Shown: positions 1 through 8,187, numbered from the stretch's first letter. The stretch is DNA of 49,679 bases from Actinoplanes sp. KI2 (GCF_025630775.1 NZ_JAOSZE010000064.1:1-49679), one strand, 5' to 3'. Notes: generated by a model not told the origin, from the letters alone. A program made the numbers and translations.

Positions 1-235
1 GTGAGAACTTCCTCTACATCTTCAAGGCGGCCCTTCGGGCCGCGCGCGGGCCACTTCGCCGGCCGTCCGCGCCTTGCCGCTTCGCTCACGGCGCGGCCCG
101 GCAGGTGAGATGGGCGGCACGGCGGAGCACGAAGAAGCCCCGATATCCCGCGTGACGAGATGCCGGGGCTTGCGGTCTCGCGAGGAGCGGCCTACTGCCT
201 CGATGGCCGGCCTTGCCCAAACTCTCTGGCTGCAG

Positions 236-532
236 TCAGGGGGTCTGAGCGGGATAGCCGGGACACATCCGGCCGCCATCGATGGTCGCGATCTTATGCG
301 GGTTGTGGTCGGTGGTGGCCCCACAGTTCTTGGCCACGTAGCCGTTCATTCGAGGGGGCTCCGGAGGGATGACCGGGGCAACGGCCTGCCGGACAGGGGC
401 TGGCGGCCGCCCGTGGATCGCGAAATGAGCCTCGACCGTGCCGTTCCGGACGGCTGCTTTGATAACCCAGTACCAAGTCCACGTTCCCACGCACGCGAGG
501 ACGATGAGTATAATCCAGGATAAAACATCCAT
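236..532 (-). CDS. small membrane-anchored protein of unknown function
   Basis: A protein of about 98 residues. The start is the ATG at 532 because a clear GGAGGAG ribosome-binding site lies about 6 bases upstream; a longer in-frame start at 568 has none. Residues 2-22 form one hydrophobic N-terminal segment (VLSWIILIVLACVGTWTWYW), followed by a short, proline-rich, mostly polar tail with two cysteines (AKNCG and GRMCPG), which may be extracellular. I recognise no family. The good RBS and the membrane segment make it likely to be a real gene. It lies just outside the left tRNA-derived repeat, so it may belong to a neighbouring integrated element (inference). Confidence 0.6.
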   Translation of the reverse strand: MDVLSWIILIVLACVGTWTWYWVIKAAVRNGTVEAHFAIHGRPPAPVRQAVAPVIPPEPPRMNGYVAKNCGATTDHNPHKIATIDGGRMCPGYPAQTP

Positions 533-1008
533 CGTTCTCCTCCTTCGTGGCAGGACGCCCCCTCTCATTCTTCGTCCGAGATGCCCGGTCCCTGAGTGTG
601 GATATCCTGCTCGCGTGCACCCGAATGCCAGCCTCCGGCGGGCAGGATCTCCGACCCTGCACCCGGACTATGCCTCCGGCGGCCGAGCTACCCGCCCTGG
701 ACCCGGCGGCTCTGGGATGCCAAGCCCGGCGGGTCTCCATCGCACACCGGGAGGCAGCCAGACCGCGCCTGCCCGGGCAAGGTCGGTCAGACGTGGGGTG
801 CTCCACCTTGCCCGGGCAGGCGCGGCCCGGCCGGGCGTTGCCTGCGCGACGGGATGCCCGCTCAGGTAGGCGACCCCTCCGCTTGGGAGAAATCTGGGAG
901 ACGATCTTGTCACCCACACCGCCAGAAGCCACACCAGACCGATCAACACCGCCGCTCCTACCAGGACTTTGGAACGCTTGTACTGGTCACCACTTGACTC
1001 TGACCCAG
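533..1008. other. gap with a possible short membrane ORF on the minus strand
   Basis: No convincing gene. On the minus strand an open frame ending at 668 encodes a hydrophobic stretch (VLVGAAVLIGLVWLLAVWV, near 905-965) that could be the membrane segment of a small or truncated protein. Its downstream part is Pro/Arg/Gly-rich and looks like non-coding high-GC sequence. There is no good RBS. A GC-rich imperfect inverted repeat (the word CCCGGGCAAG near 772-781 and CTTGCCCGGG near 807-816) could form a hairpin. Confidence 0.3.
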
Positions 1009-1051
1009 CTGGGGGTCAAGGGGTCGCAGGTTCAAATCCTGTCAGCCCGAC
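1009..1051 (+). repeat. tRNA-Pro 3'-half repeat, copy 1 (att-like site)
   Basis: These 43 bp match the 3' half of a tRNA-Pro(GGG): anticodon loop CTGGGGG, anticodon-stem 3' strand TCAAG, variable loop, T-arm with the GGTTCAAATCC core, and acceptor 3' strand CAGCCCG plus discriminator A. The 5' half (acceptor CGGGCTG and D-arm) is absent upstream, so this is not a working tRNA gene. The identical 43 bp recur at 5596-5638. Duplicated 3' tRNA halves are the classic footprint of tyrosine-integrase elements. Confidence 0.85.
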
Positions 1052-1075
1052 CGTGTGATGTCTCAAGACATCGGA

Positions 1076-1118
1076 AACCCCTGAACCCACGGTTGTGGGT
1101 TCAGGGGTTCTTCTTTTT
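1076..1118 (+). terminator. intrinsic terminator after att copy 1
   Basis: A perfect 15-bp stem (AACCCCTGAACCCAC paired with GTGGGTTCAGGGGTT) with a GGTT tetraloop at 1076-1109, followed by the T-rich run TTCTTCTTTTT. It sits 25 bases after the tRNA 3' fragment, as a tRNA terminator would. It probably travelled with the original tRNA downstream region or with the element end. Confidence 0.85.
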
Positions 1119-1221
1119 CGGTGGGGGCCGGGTGGCCGGCCGGTGGGCTGGTATCGCTTGGCGGCCCCGCTGGACGGGGTCTTTGCGGACCGCCACGATC
1201 AGCTCGATGACCTGAGGGCTG

Positions 1222-1311
1222 ATCATCTTCCGGTGGGTGCAACGGTTCACGCCGCTGCTGGCCGATGCCGCCCGGTTCACCCGCCACTCACCAGGCGACC
1301 GATCTTGCTCA
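1222..1311 (+). pseudogene. IS6-family-like transposase fragment
   Basis: About 30 codons read IIFRWVQRFTPLLADAARFT and then RHSPGDR. This resembles the junction between the helix-turn-helix region (usually VTVYRWVQRFTPLL) and the start of the DDE domain (GDRWFVDETY) of IS6-family transposases. The frame then loses similarity, and neither the catalytic Asp residues nor the flanking parts are present. It is a short decayed scrap and cannot be active. Family assignment rests on one short motif and is therefore moderate. Confidence 0.5.
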
Positions 1312-1458
1312 TCGACGAACGTCCCATTCGAGATTGGCCGATCTTGGTGGTGCCCAAGGATCATGCCCGAGTGGTGCTCGATGAGCCGGCTGAAGCCGGT
1401 GATGGCGTATCAAGGCCGGCGCGGCTTGGCGAGCGGTGCAACCGTAGGTAGAAATGCA

Positions 1459-2805
1459 GTGGTGAAAAGAGCCCCGTTGCACGCCATGGTGGCCGGTGGT
1501 CTGGCGCTCACGATGGCGGCGTGCTCGTCACCGTCCTCGGGCGCGTCCGAGCCGCCGCGTGCGACGCTGCCGCCGTCCTCGGGCACGGTCGACGTGCCGG
1601 CCTTGGTGCCGGCGGACGTGCGCACGCCGGCCGGCACCGCCGCGGCTCCCTTCGACCGGACGAGGACCCTGATGGCGCCGCCCGGCTGGACGATCAGCGT
1701 GTGGGCGCGGCTGCCCGGCGCCCGCCTGCTGGCCTGGACCCCCGACCGCCGGCTGCTGGTCTCCCGGCCGAAGTTCGGCGACGTCGTCGCGCTGATCCCC
1801 GGCGGCTCCGTCGCGTCGCAGAGCACGTTGGTCGGCGGCCTCGATCAGCCGCACGGCCTGGCGTTCAGCGGCACCACGTTGTACGTGGCCGAGAGCGACC
1901 AGCTCGACTCCTTCACGTACCGCAACGGCGCGGTGTCGGGCAGCAGGGTCGTGGTCGATGGCCTCCCCGACAAGAAGAGCCCCGAGCTGGGCGGCGCCTA
2001 CGCCCACGCCCTCAAAAGCGTGGCGGTCGGCAAGGACGGCGCCCTCTACATCTCGGTCGGCTCGACCGGCAACATCTCAGCCGACGACCGCGACGCCGAC
2101 CCGGAGCGGGCCTCGATTCTGCGCGTCCCGCCCGGCGGCGGGAAGGCGTCGACCTTCGCCCGAGGCGTTCGCAACGGCACCGGCCTGGCGATCGATCCCG
2201 ACGGCGGAGTCTGGACGGCCGTCAACAACCGCGACAACATCGGCTATCCGTACGCCGGCGACGACCGGGGCAAGGTCATGCAGTGGTACGTGAACGACCA
2301 GCCTCTGGAGCCCTTGGCCCGCCTAACCCAGGGCCGCGACCTCGGCTGGCCGTACTGCAACCCCGACCCCGACCTCCAGCCCGGCAAGAAGGACTCCCCG
2401 CTGAGCTACACCAACCGCCCCTTCGTCCGGGACATCCAGACAAATCCGGATGGTACGAGGCTGGACTGCGCCACCTTGCCCCCGGTCGAGCAGGGTATGG
2501 GCGCCCATTCGGCCCCGCTCGGCATGAGCTTCGTGACCTCATCCGGCCTGCCCGGCGGTTACGGCCCCGGCGCCCTGGTGGGCGTTCACGGCTCCTGGAA
2601 CCGCAAGCCACCCCGCCCGCCGGAGGTGTCCTTCTTCACCTGGAAGGACGGCACCCTAGGCCCCCAGCGGACACTGCTTACCGGCTTCCAGAGTGCGGAC
2701 GGCTCCCGCTGGGGCCGCCCGGTCATGGCAGTCCAGGGTCCCGACCAAGCCCTCTATGTGAGCGACGACCTGGCGGGCGTCATCTACCGGGTCACCACCT
2801 CCTAG
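1459..2805 (+). CDS. glucose/sorbosone dehydrogenase-like lipoprotein (PQQ-type beta-propeller)
   Basis: About 448 residues. The start is one of two adjacent GTG codons (1459 or 1462), chosen because they give a clean lipoprotein signal peptide ending in the lipobox MAAC. The mature protein reads as a soluble-aldose-sugar-dehydrogenase / sorbosone dehydrogenase propeller: PPGWTISVWA near the start, repeated blades such as PHGLAFSGTTLYV, the motif GKDGALYISVGSTGN, RNGTGLAIDPDGGVW, a WPYCNPD segment, and a C-terminal PVMAVQGPDQALYVSDD blade. Family members oxidise sugars at the outer face of the membrane, using PQQ in the characterised enzymes; the substrate here is unknown. It converges on the copper-radical oxidase gene at 2938-5091, so the two carbohydrate oxidases are neighbours but not co-transcribed. 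Confidence 0.85.
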   Translation: MVKRAPLHAMVAGGLALTMAACSSPSSGASEPPRATLPPSSGTVDVPALVPADVRTPAGTAAAPFDRTRTLMAPPGWTISVWARLPGARLLAWTPDRRLLVSRPKFGDVVALIPGGSVASQSTLVGGLDQPHGLAFSGTTLYVAESDQLDSFTYRNGAVSGSRVVVDGLPDKKSPELGGAYAHALKSVAVGKDGALYISVGSTGNISADDRDADPERASILRVPPGGGKASTFARGVRNGTGLAIDPDGGVWTAVNNRDNIGYPYAGDDRGKVMQWYVNDQPLEPLARLTQGRDLGWPYCNPDPDLQPGKKDSPLSYTNRPFVRDIQTNPDGTRLDCATLPPVEQGMGAHSAPLGMSFVTSSGLPGGYGPGALVGVHGSWNRKPPRPPEVSFFTWKDGTLGPQRTLLTGFQSADGSRWGRPVMAVQGPDQALYVSDDLAGVIYRVTTS

Positions 2806-2937
2806 CGGGGGCGCCGGCGGTTCCCACCGCAGTCCGGCGTGCGCTTGGAGCCTCGGCCGGCATCTCCAGAATGGTCCGCGCCGGTGATGGCGGCAGTGAC
2901 AGTCGTCCCGCGTCCGCCAGAACCGCCAGATCCCGCG

Positions 2938-5091
2938 CTACCACGTCCACTTTTGGAGGGCAGCCCCGCTACAGGTCGCCAGTTGGATGGCGGCGTTGTT
3001 GGCCGACGAGGCGGCGGCCAGGCAGAGCCCCGTGCTGGCGGCCGGGCGAATCGTTGCGTCGGTGCCGAACTGCCATGTCTGGGCGGGGGTGTTGTTGCAC
3101 GTGTAGGTCCAGATTCGCTGTCCCGCGACGAAGTTGCGCGACGGCACGTCCAGGCAGTTGCCGAGGACTCGCTGCGACTTGTCGTCCGGCAGGCGGGTCA
3201 GGGCCTGCGCCTTCGTGGCATTGCAGGTGTACGCCTGCAGGTAGGTCTTGATGGCCAACGCGGACGACGGCACGTCGACGCAGCGGCCCGTGCTGTTCTT
3301 GACCGGGCTCGCCAGCGGGTTCGGGCCCTTGGCGACCTGGATGATCTTCGCGATTGACGGGACGCCGGCGGCGTCGAGGATGAACAGCATGTAGTAGCCG
3401 GGCGGGGCGACGCCCCCGTTCTGCGGGCCCGTGACCGTCAAGGTGGTGCCGGAGGCCGTGAACTTCAGCGGCACGTAGCGCTGGCCCTGGTTGACCCCGT
3501 GGGTCACGTCGGCCAGGCCGACCAGCGCGACCTTCCGGATGTCAGCCGCCTCCGGGGACGTGACCGCGAAGCTTCCGCCGATCCCGACCGTGGCCGGCGC
3601 CGTCGAGATGGCCGGGCGCGCCGCCGGTCCGCCGCTGCCGTCCTTCGCGTAGAGGTACGGCGGGGTGAAGTACTCGATGTTCTTCTCGAGATACCCGACC
3701 GTCATGCAGACGCCGCACACTCCGCCGCCGCCCGTCATGACCCGGCCGTCCGGCAGGAGCAGGGCCGTCGAGTGGTACTGCCGGATACGGGTCGCGCTCG
3801 CCAGCACGGTCCACTGGCCGGTCGCCGGGTCCCAGCGCTCGGCCGACGTCGCCGCGTTGTTGAGGTCGACCAGGCTCGAGGTCGCCGAGCTGGTCAGGCC
3901 GCCGGTCGCCAGTACCGAGCCGTCGGCGAGCAGGGTCGCGTTCAGCTGCCGCCGGCCGGTGGACAGCGAGCCGGTCGCCGCGAAGGCCGGCGTCAGCCCG
4001 GCGCTGTTGTTCACGATGACGGCGGTGCGGGTCGGTACCTTCGGGACCCCGCCCTCGGTGATGGTGCCGCCCCCGACGACGACCGACTTACCGATGTCGT
4101 ACGTGGCGAAGCTGCCGTAGTCCCGGTGGATCGCGTCCCGCGTACCCGTGGCCGTGATGACGCCGTTGCCCGACGTGTTGACCGTGTAGGCGGCGGTATA
4201 CGGCCCGAAAAGACCCAACTGCGTGTCCGGCCGGGAACCCATGAACGGGTAGGCCCGCCCGCCGTACTTGGTGAACCCGGTCAATGCCCGGATGGTCCCA
4301 TTTGCCTGGTAGACCTCCGCGGTCGCGGGACCACCGCCGACGATGACTTCCTCGCCGTTCGCCGTTTCCGCGACGGACGGATACCACCTCGCGGCGGCCA
4401 TGTCATTGCCGCGCGTCCACGTTTCGGTCTGCCAATCGAAGACGTGGGTCTGGACCGTTCCGTCGAGCGCGGCGTCGGCATTTCCGCCGGCGACCAGAAT
4501 GTTGCCGTCGGCGAGATGCGCAAATCCCGCACAAAAGATGTTCGAGCCCTGGAGGTCGACCCGTTTGTACGAATCGTCCGCGGGATTCCAGACCATCGCG
4601 CGGGTGAAGTCGTGAACGGGATAGGACTCCGCCGCGTTGTCGCCGACCGAGTCCCAGATCAGCACCTTGCCGTTCGGCAGCACCGCATCGAACACCGGGA
4701 CGACAGGCGTGCTGACCACCGGACTCCACGATCCCGACAATCCGGGATCAGCGGCCACGGAAGCCTTGAGCCGCGCCGTTCCGGGGCGTACGCCGGTCAC
4801 CTTCTGGATCCGTGCCGCATTGGCGGCGGTCTGCTGCTCGATGACCGTCATCGGCGTCCCGGCCAGATCTTCGGCCATGTGCGCCCGCTCGTCGCCATGG
4901 TCGTCGAGTTGGGCCTGGGCGTGGTCATGAACGGGCGCGCGAACCGGCGTGCGACCATTCGCGGTGGCCGAATCGACGGCCGAAGTGCCGAACAGCACGA
5001 ATGCGGAAAAAAGCGCAGTAAGAACGAAGCCGAGACGCGTACCCATGGAAAGGCCCCCGTTTCCGGCGAATCTCCACGTGATGGCCTTCAT
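2938..5091 (-). CDS. GlxA-like secreted copper-radical oxidase with ricin-type lectin tail
   Basis: 717 residues from the ATG at 5091; an alternative ATG at 5046 gives a tidier signal peptide (MGTRLGFVLTALFSAF). Order: signal peptide, Kelch-type propeller (about 120-485), a DUF1929/E-set domain (about 490-590) and a ricin-B-type trefoil with QxW-like repeats (about 600-717, ending LQKWTW). Residues expected of a galactose/glyoxal oxidase active site are all present: Cys187 in SNIFCAGF and Tyr237 in ARWYPSV (the Cys-Tyr cofactor pair), the axial Tyr439 and ligand His440 in IRQYHSTALLLPDGR, and ligand His531 in VTHGVNQGQRYVPL. In Streptomyces, GlxA acts with a CslA glycan synthase in hyphal-tip glycan formation; no CslA is seen here. 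The lectin tail suggests glycan binding, and the substrate is unknown. Confidence 0.9.
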   Translation of the reverse strand: MKAITWRFAGNGGLSMGTRLGFVLTALFSAFVLFGTSAVDSATANGRTPVRAPVHDHAQAQLDDHGDERAHMAEDLAGTPMTVIEQQTAANAARIQKVTGVRPGTARLKASVAADPGLSGSWSPVVSTPVVPVFDAVLPNGKVLIWDSVGDNAAESYPVHDFTRAMVWNPADDSYKRVDLQGSNIFCAGFAHLADGNILVAGGNADAALDGTVQTHVFDWQTETWTRGNDMAAARWYPSVAETANGEEVIVGGGPATAEVYQANGTIRALTGFTKYGGRAYPFMGSRPDTQLGLFGPYTAAYTVNTSGNGVITATGTRDAIHRDYGSFATYDIGKSVVVGGGTITEGGVPKVPTRTAVIVNNSAGLTPAFAATGSLSTGRRQLNATLLADGSVLATGGLTSSATSSLVDLNNAATSAERWDPATGQWTVLASATRIRQYHSTALLLPDGRVMTGGGGVCGVCMTVGYLEKNIEYFTPPYLYAKDGSGGPAARPAISTAPATVGIGGSFAVTSPEAADIRKVALVGLADVTHGVNQGQRYVPLKFTASGTTLTVTGPQNGGVAPPGYYMLFILDAAGVPSIAKIIQVAKGPNPLASPVKNSTGRCVDVPSSALAIKTYLQAYTCNATKAQALTRLPDDKSQRVLGNCLDVPSRNFVAGQRIWTYTCNNTPAQTWQFGTDATIRPAASTGLCLAAASSANNAAIQLATCSGAALQKWTW

Positions 5092-5120
5092 TGAAGACTG
5101 TCTTATGTAGGCGACACGTA

Positions 5121-5160
5121 ACCCTAACCGTTCGTTAAGATTTACTTCAATGTCCGTTCG
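5121..5160 (-). promoter_or_regulatory. possible promoter and direct repeats upstream of the copper-radical oxidase
   Basis: Reading toward the oxidase gene, a TTGAAG hexamer (5150-5145) is followed after 18 bases by TAGGGT (5126-5121), a plausible -35/-10 pair. The heptamer CGAACGG occurs twice 26 bases apart (5160-5154 and 5134-5128), one copy upstream of the -35 and one in the spacer, as a paired operator might. This is pattern reading only. Confidence 0.3.
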
Positions 5161-5216
5161 TACCGAGCTTCGGTCGCATCGCGACAGCCGCCCGGCCGGT
5201 CGGTGCTGACCGGAAG

Positions 5217-5474
5217 GTGGTTGCGGGCGGCCACACTGGCCGGTCCAATCAGCTTTCCCTGGCCGCGAAGGTGCGGGCGATCGGCCCGCATCAGATTCGG
5301 CATCTGATCGCGTCGAGTCTGCTGGATGCCGGCTACGGCGTCCACGAGGTCGCCGAGCGGCTCGGTCATGACCCGGCCACGCTGATGCGCTATTGCACCC
5401 GGGCCAACGCCGCCCGGCGTCTGCAGGCCACGGACCGGATCGCCGAGCTGATGACCTCGCAACGGATTAAGTAA
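5217..5474 (+). pseudogene. tyrosine integrase C-terminal remnant
   Basis: About 85 codons carry the C-terminal catalytic motifs of a tyrosine recombinase: the HxxR motif (HQIRHLIASSLLDAG), the LGH motif (VAERLGHDPATLMRY) and a Tyr two residues on (RYCTR) that fits the nucleophile. The N-terminal DNA-binding part and the first catalytic Arg are missing, so the gene is truncated. It ends about 120 bp before the second tRNA-Pro-derived repeat. Integrase genes normally sit beside the att site they use, so this stub is most likely what is left of the integrase that made the 1009/5596 repeats (inference). Confidence 0.75.
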
Positions 5475-5595
5475 GCGCTATGAAGCCGAGTCGGTCCCCG
5501 GGAGAGCGCCGTCGTCGGACTCCTTTACTCGGCTGATTTATGCTTGCGGCGATCAGGGAAAACATGCTCTGGCACGCCGCTGGGCCACCGGACTA

Positions 5596-5638
5596 CTGGG
5601 GGTCAAGGGGTCGCAGGTTCAAATCCTGTCAGCCCGAC
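5596..5638 (+). repeat. tRNA-Pro 3'-half repeat, copy 2 (att-like site)
   Basis: Identical over 43 bp to 1009-1051, again starting at the anticodon loop CTGGGGG and ending with the acceptor strand and discriminator base. The sequence upstream (ending GGGCCACCGGACTA) does not supply the 5' half of a tRNA. Together with copy 1 it brackets 4.5 kb carrying the two oxidoreductase genes and the integrase stub. Confidence 0.85.
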
Positions 5639-5679
5639 AGCTGTCAGCCAGGACACTGTCAGCCCAACAAAAACAAGCC

Positions 5680-5713
5680 GGTGACCTGCGGAAACGTAGG
5701 TCACCGTCTTTCT
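5680..5713 (+). terminator. intrinsic terminator after att copy 2
   Basis: An 11-bp stem (GGTGACCTGCG with CGTAGGTCACC, one G-T pair) closed by a GAAA tetraloop at 5680-5705, followed by GTCTTTCTT. It lies 41 bases after the tRNA 3' fragment, an arrangement parallel to the terminator after copy 1 but unrelated in sequence. Confidence 0.75.
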
Positions 5714-5831
5714 TGGATCGAGATCACCCACCGAAAACCCACCGTTTTGAGGTTCGTGCGGTGTTGTTTCGGCGCGTGCGGTCGACGATGGCCTGCGCGG
5801 TGAGGTCCCGTAGTCGCGCCAGGCGTTCGGC

Positions 5832-6290
5832 AAGGACACCACCTGGCCGAAGCTCGACCAGCTAATCGCGTTCATCCGCGATGGCGACACCGTCATCGTG
5901 CACTCGATGGCCCGCTCGCCCGCAACCTCGACGACCTGCGCCGGCTTGTGCGCACGCTGACCGGCAAGGGCGTACGGGTCGAGTTCGTCAAGGAGAGCCT
6001 GACGTTTACCGGCGAGGATTCGCCAATGGCCACCCTGCTGCTGAGCGTCATGGACGCCTTTGCCGAGTTCGAGCGCGCCCTGATCCTCGGACGGCAGCGC
6101 GTGGGCATCGCCGCGGCCAAGCAGCGCGGCGTGTACACCGGCCGCAAGCCCACGCTCAATGCCGAGCAGGCATAGCAGCTGCACGGGCGCGTCGTCACCG
6201 GCGAGAAGAAGTGCGCATCGGCCAGGGAGGTCGGCATCAGCCGCGAGACGGTATACAGCTACCTGCGCCTAGCAGCCGTCACCGGCTGAC
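5832..6290 (+). pseudogene. serine recombinase (resolvase/invertase) pseudogene
   Basis: The sequence reads as the latter two-thirds of a small serine recombinase in pieces. Frame A gives WPKLDQLIAFIRDGDTVIVH then SMAR. A single missing base near 5912 shifts to frame B, NLDDLRRLVRTLTGKGVRVE, followed by the hallmark MATLLLSVMDAFAEFERALI and GRKPTLN. An in-frame TAG at 6173 (a CAG in an intact gene would encode Gln) then interrupts it before a helix-turn-helix tail (SAREVGISRETVYSYL) that ends with TGA near 6288. The N-terminal catalytic Ser region is absent. Two lesions plus truncation make it non-functional. Confidence 0.85.
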
Positions 6291-6607
6291 CGGACCAGAT
6301 AGGCACACTGGCTGACCTGGGGACTGTCAGGTGCTGGCGGTGACCCGCAGCGGGAGATCCACCTCGCGCTGCTGCCCTTCGAGCTGCACAGCGCCCCGGG
6401 CGGTCGGCAACTTTGCCGCGGCAGCTGGATAGACGCCCTCACCAGTCGGCCAGATCGGCACCCGTGACTTCGTGCGGCCGCAGTACCGCGCGTTGGGCGG
6501 CTTGTGCTGATGGCCACGTCGGCGCCGGATGGGCCGATCGCGCCGTTCGAGCTCCCCAACCCGCCAGCCTGCTGCACCAATCACTGAACATCAACTATGT
6601 TGTCGCC
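6291..6607. other. gap without a convincing gene
   Basis: No convincing coding sequence. The minus strand ends an open frame with a plausible beta-rich tail (AVQLEGQQREVDLPLRVTAS, stop near 6327), which may be the end of a lost gene. The plus strand has a short ATG ORF from 6510 to 6587. Neither has an RBS or family similarity. Confidence 0.4.
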
Positions 6608-7186
6608 GTGAATCCGCCCACGCACGTGCACCGGGCCTCGGTGCTGCTCGCCGGGTGCGCCGTGCTGGCCGGGGCCATCGTGGTCATTGCGATGCTGGCG
6701 TGGCGCCATCTGGGGCCGGCCGGCATCCGGTACCTGATGGCAGAGCCCGATGGGGGAGTCGCTGTGCACCTGGTGCGCGCGGCCCTCGAGTACAGCCTGG
6801 TCGTCGGCACCGCGACGGTCCTGATCACGTCGGCGCTGGCACTGGTGGTGCGGCGGCCGCTGGTCTGGGCGCGATGGGTCGCGTGGTGCGTCCTCGGCGC
6901 CATCGCTGTGCTCCTGCTCCTGGGTCTCAGCGCCGGCGACGTTCCGCTGGCGGCACCGGGCGCGCATGCCTCCGCTGTCGACGGGCTCTTCTACGACCTG
7001 GTGCCGCATTGGTATCCCAGTGTGAGCGCCGTGCTGGGGCTGGCGCTGATGGTCCTCGTGCTGACGGCGGCGGTGCTGCTGACCCGCTCCTCGGCGGCGG
7101 ACTACTACCGGCCGGCCAGCAGCGTGCAAGATCCGCGGTGGGCCGCCTTCGTCGAGGCCCAGCAGAGGCGGATCGCCGGCGACTGA
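6608..7186 (+). CDS. multi-pass membrane protein of unknown function
   Basis: About 192 residues from a GTG at 6608. The upstream in-frame region does not look coding and the RBS is weak, so the start is tentative. Four hydrophobic segments are visible: residues about 11-33 (ASVLLAGCAVLAGAIVVIAM), 61-80, 89-108 and 142-163 (SVSAVLGLALMVLVLTAAV). The cytoplasmic tail ends DPRWAAFVEAQQRRIAGD. I recognise no family. It stands alone between two serine-recombinase remnants (5832-6290 and 7222-7282), so it may be cargo of a dead mobile element (inference). Confidence 0.65.
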   Translation: MNPPTHVHRASVLLAGCAVLAGAIVVIAMLAWRHLGPAGIRYLMAEPDGGVAVHLVRAALEYSLVVGTATVLITSALALVVRRPLVWARWVAWCVLGAIAVLLLLGLSAGDVPLAAPGAHASAVDGLFYDLVPHWYPSVSAVLGLALMVLVLTAAVLLTRSSAADYYRPASSVQDPRWAAFVEAQQRRIAGD

Positions 7187-7221
7187 TGCGGTTCCGGTGC
7201 TGCCCACGAAGGGCGGCTCAT

Positions 7222-7282
7222 TGACTCGATGGACCGGCTCGCCGGCAACCTCGACGACCTGCGCCGGCTCGTCAAGACCCCG
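7222..7282 (+). pseudogene. second serine-recombinase scrap
   Basis: About 20 codons reading SMDRLAGNLDDLRRLVKT, matching the segment SMARLARNLDDLRRLVRT reconstructed from the pseudogene at 5832-6290 (DNA around 5905-5965). The similarity stops abruptly on both sides. It shows that a second, related resolvase copy once lay here, or that the copy at 5832 was partly duplicated. Confidence 0.7.
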
Positions 7283-7416
7283 ACCGTCAAAGCGACCGGG
7301 GCAGTGTGCTGCGTCACGCCATCGTCAGCCCTCGCCGAATCGGCGATATCGTCGCCGCTGCACTCCACCTCACCCACTACGAATACAATTCCTATCCGGA
7401 TCTTGTTGAGATCAGT

Positions 7417-8187
7417 TCACTGCGTACTGGTCGCCGGATTTTCGTCGCCATCTGTGGCAATTCTAAGATCAACCCTTATGGCGCGCTGGATTTTCTGAAG
7501 CGCACCCTCGACCGCATCGAATGGGGGACCCAGAGCTTGGGAAATGTCAAAATCGGGGCTACTCCGGCCGAGTGCCATGCCTGCCGCCCTGCCGAATTGA
7601 CCGCACATGGCGACGGCCAGCCATGCCGCGTCCCGGACACCTTCAGTGGCCCACAACTCGACTCGCCGCGTCGCAGCAAGAACCGAGGCGCGCAGGCTTT
7701 CGAGTTCGTCGAGCACGGAGCGTTCGACTATCAGCGCACCGTCCAGATCGTAGTCAGCCGACAGTAGCACTTTGGCGGTTTGAGTCCATTGAATGAGGCT
7801 CGAAACAAGTTCGGAGTAGACGGTAACCAGCTCGCTATTCCAACGCCTTGAGTCTTCCCGATCCCATTGCTCCCTACGCTCCTCGCGCTCACGCTGCCAC
7901 CGTAGGGCTTCCTGCTGCCGGTCCCGGTCAATCCGCTCGTCTTGAAGTTGCTTCTGCCATCTCCATTGCCTTTCGTCGCGCTTGCTATTGAAGTAGTTCG
8001 TCAACCATGTGGCCGCAAGTGTGCCGAGGATGCCCAGCACAGCTACAACGATCGTGAGAATGGGCACCGACGACGCCGGCGCCGCCGCGTAGTGCGATGG
8101 TCCTGGAGGCGAAGGAGCGGCAAGAAGAGCCACCGATGCGGGCACGGCAGCAGACGTCCCATCCGCCACCTTCAGTCGCACCGCCAT
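7417..8187 (-). CDS. membrane-anchored coiled-coil protein
   Basis: 256 residues from the ATG at 8187, with GAGG shortly upstream. One hydrophobic segment at about 43-66 (VPILTIVVAVLGILGTLAAT) is followed by a strongly charged helical stretch rich in Arg, Glu, Gln and Trp (about 69-115, RDERQWRWQKQLQDERIDRD and onward) typical of a coiled coil, then a mostly helical C-terminal domain (about 118-240). No family recognised. It starts 28 bp after the stop of the STAS-domain gene on the same strand, so the two are probably one operon. A role as membrane-proximal partner or output of the STAS protein is inference only. Confidence 0.75.
   Translation of the reverse strand: MAVRLKVADGTSAAVPASVALLAAPSPPGPSHYAAAPASSVPILTIVVAVLGILGTLAATWLTNYFNSKRDERQWRWQKQLQDERIDRDRQQEALRWQREREERREQWDREDSRRWNSELVTVYSELVSSLIQWTQTAKVLLSADYDLDGALIVERSVLDELESLRASVLAATRRVELWATEGVRDAAWLAVAMCGQFGRAAGMALGRSSPDFDISQALGPPFDAVEGALQKIQRAIRVDLRIATDGDENPATSTQ

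Noticed and set aside
1009..1051. A complete tRNA-Pro gene at either 43-bp repeat
   Set aside because: Upstream of both copies there is no acceptor 5' strand CGGGCTG and no D-arm. CACTTGACT at 991-999 resembles the 5' anticodon arm, but an extra CTGACCCAG follows and the D-arm is missing, so I treat it as chance or a recombination scar.
1521..3251. A 576-residue plus-strand ORF over the sugar dehydrogenase
   Set aside because: Arg-rich composition and no motifs; it is the +1 shadow of the dehydrogenase and runs antisense into the copper-radical oxidase.
3499..5094. Long plus-strand ORF opposite the copper-radical oxidase
   Set aside because: Antisense shadow: the minus strand carries all catalytic motifs and a signal peptide, and the plus frame has no recognisable protein features.
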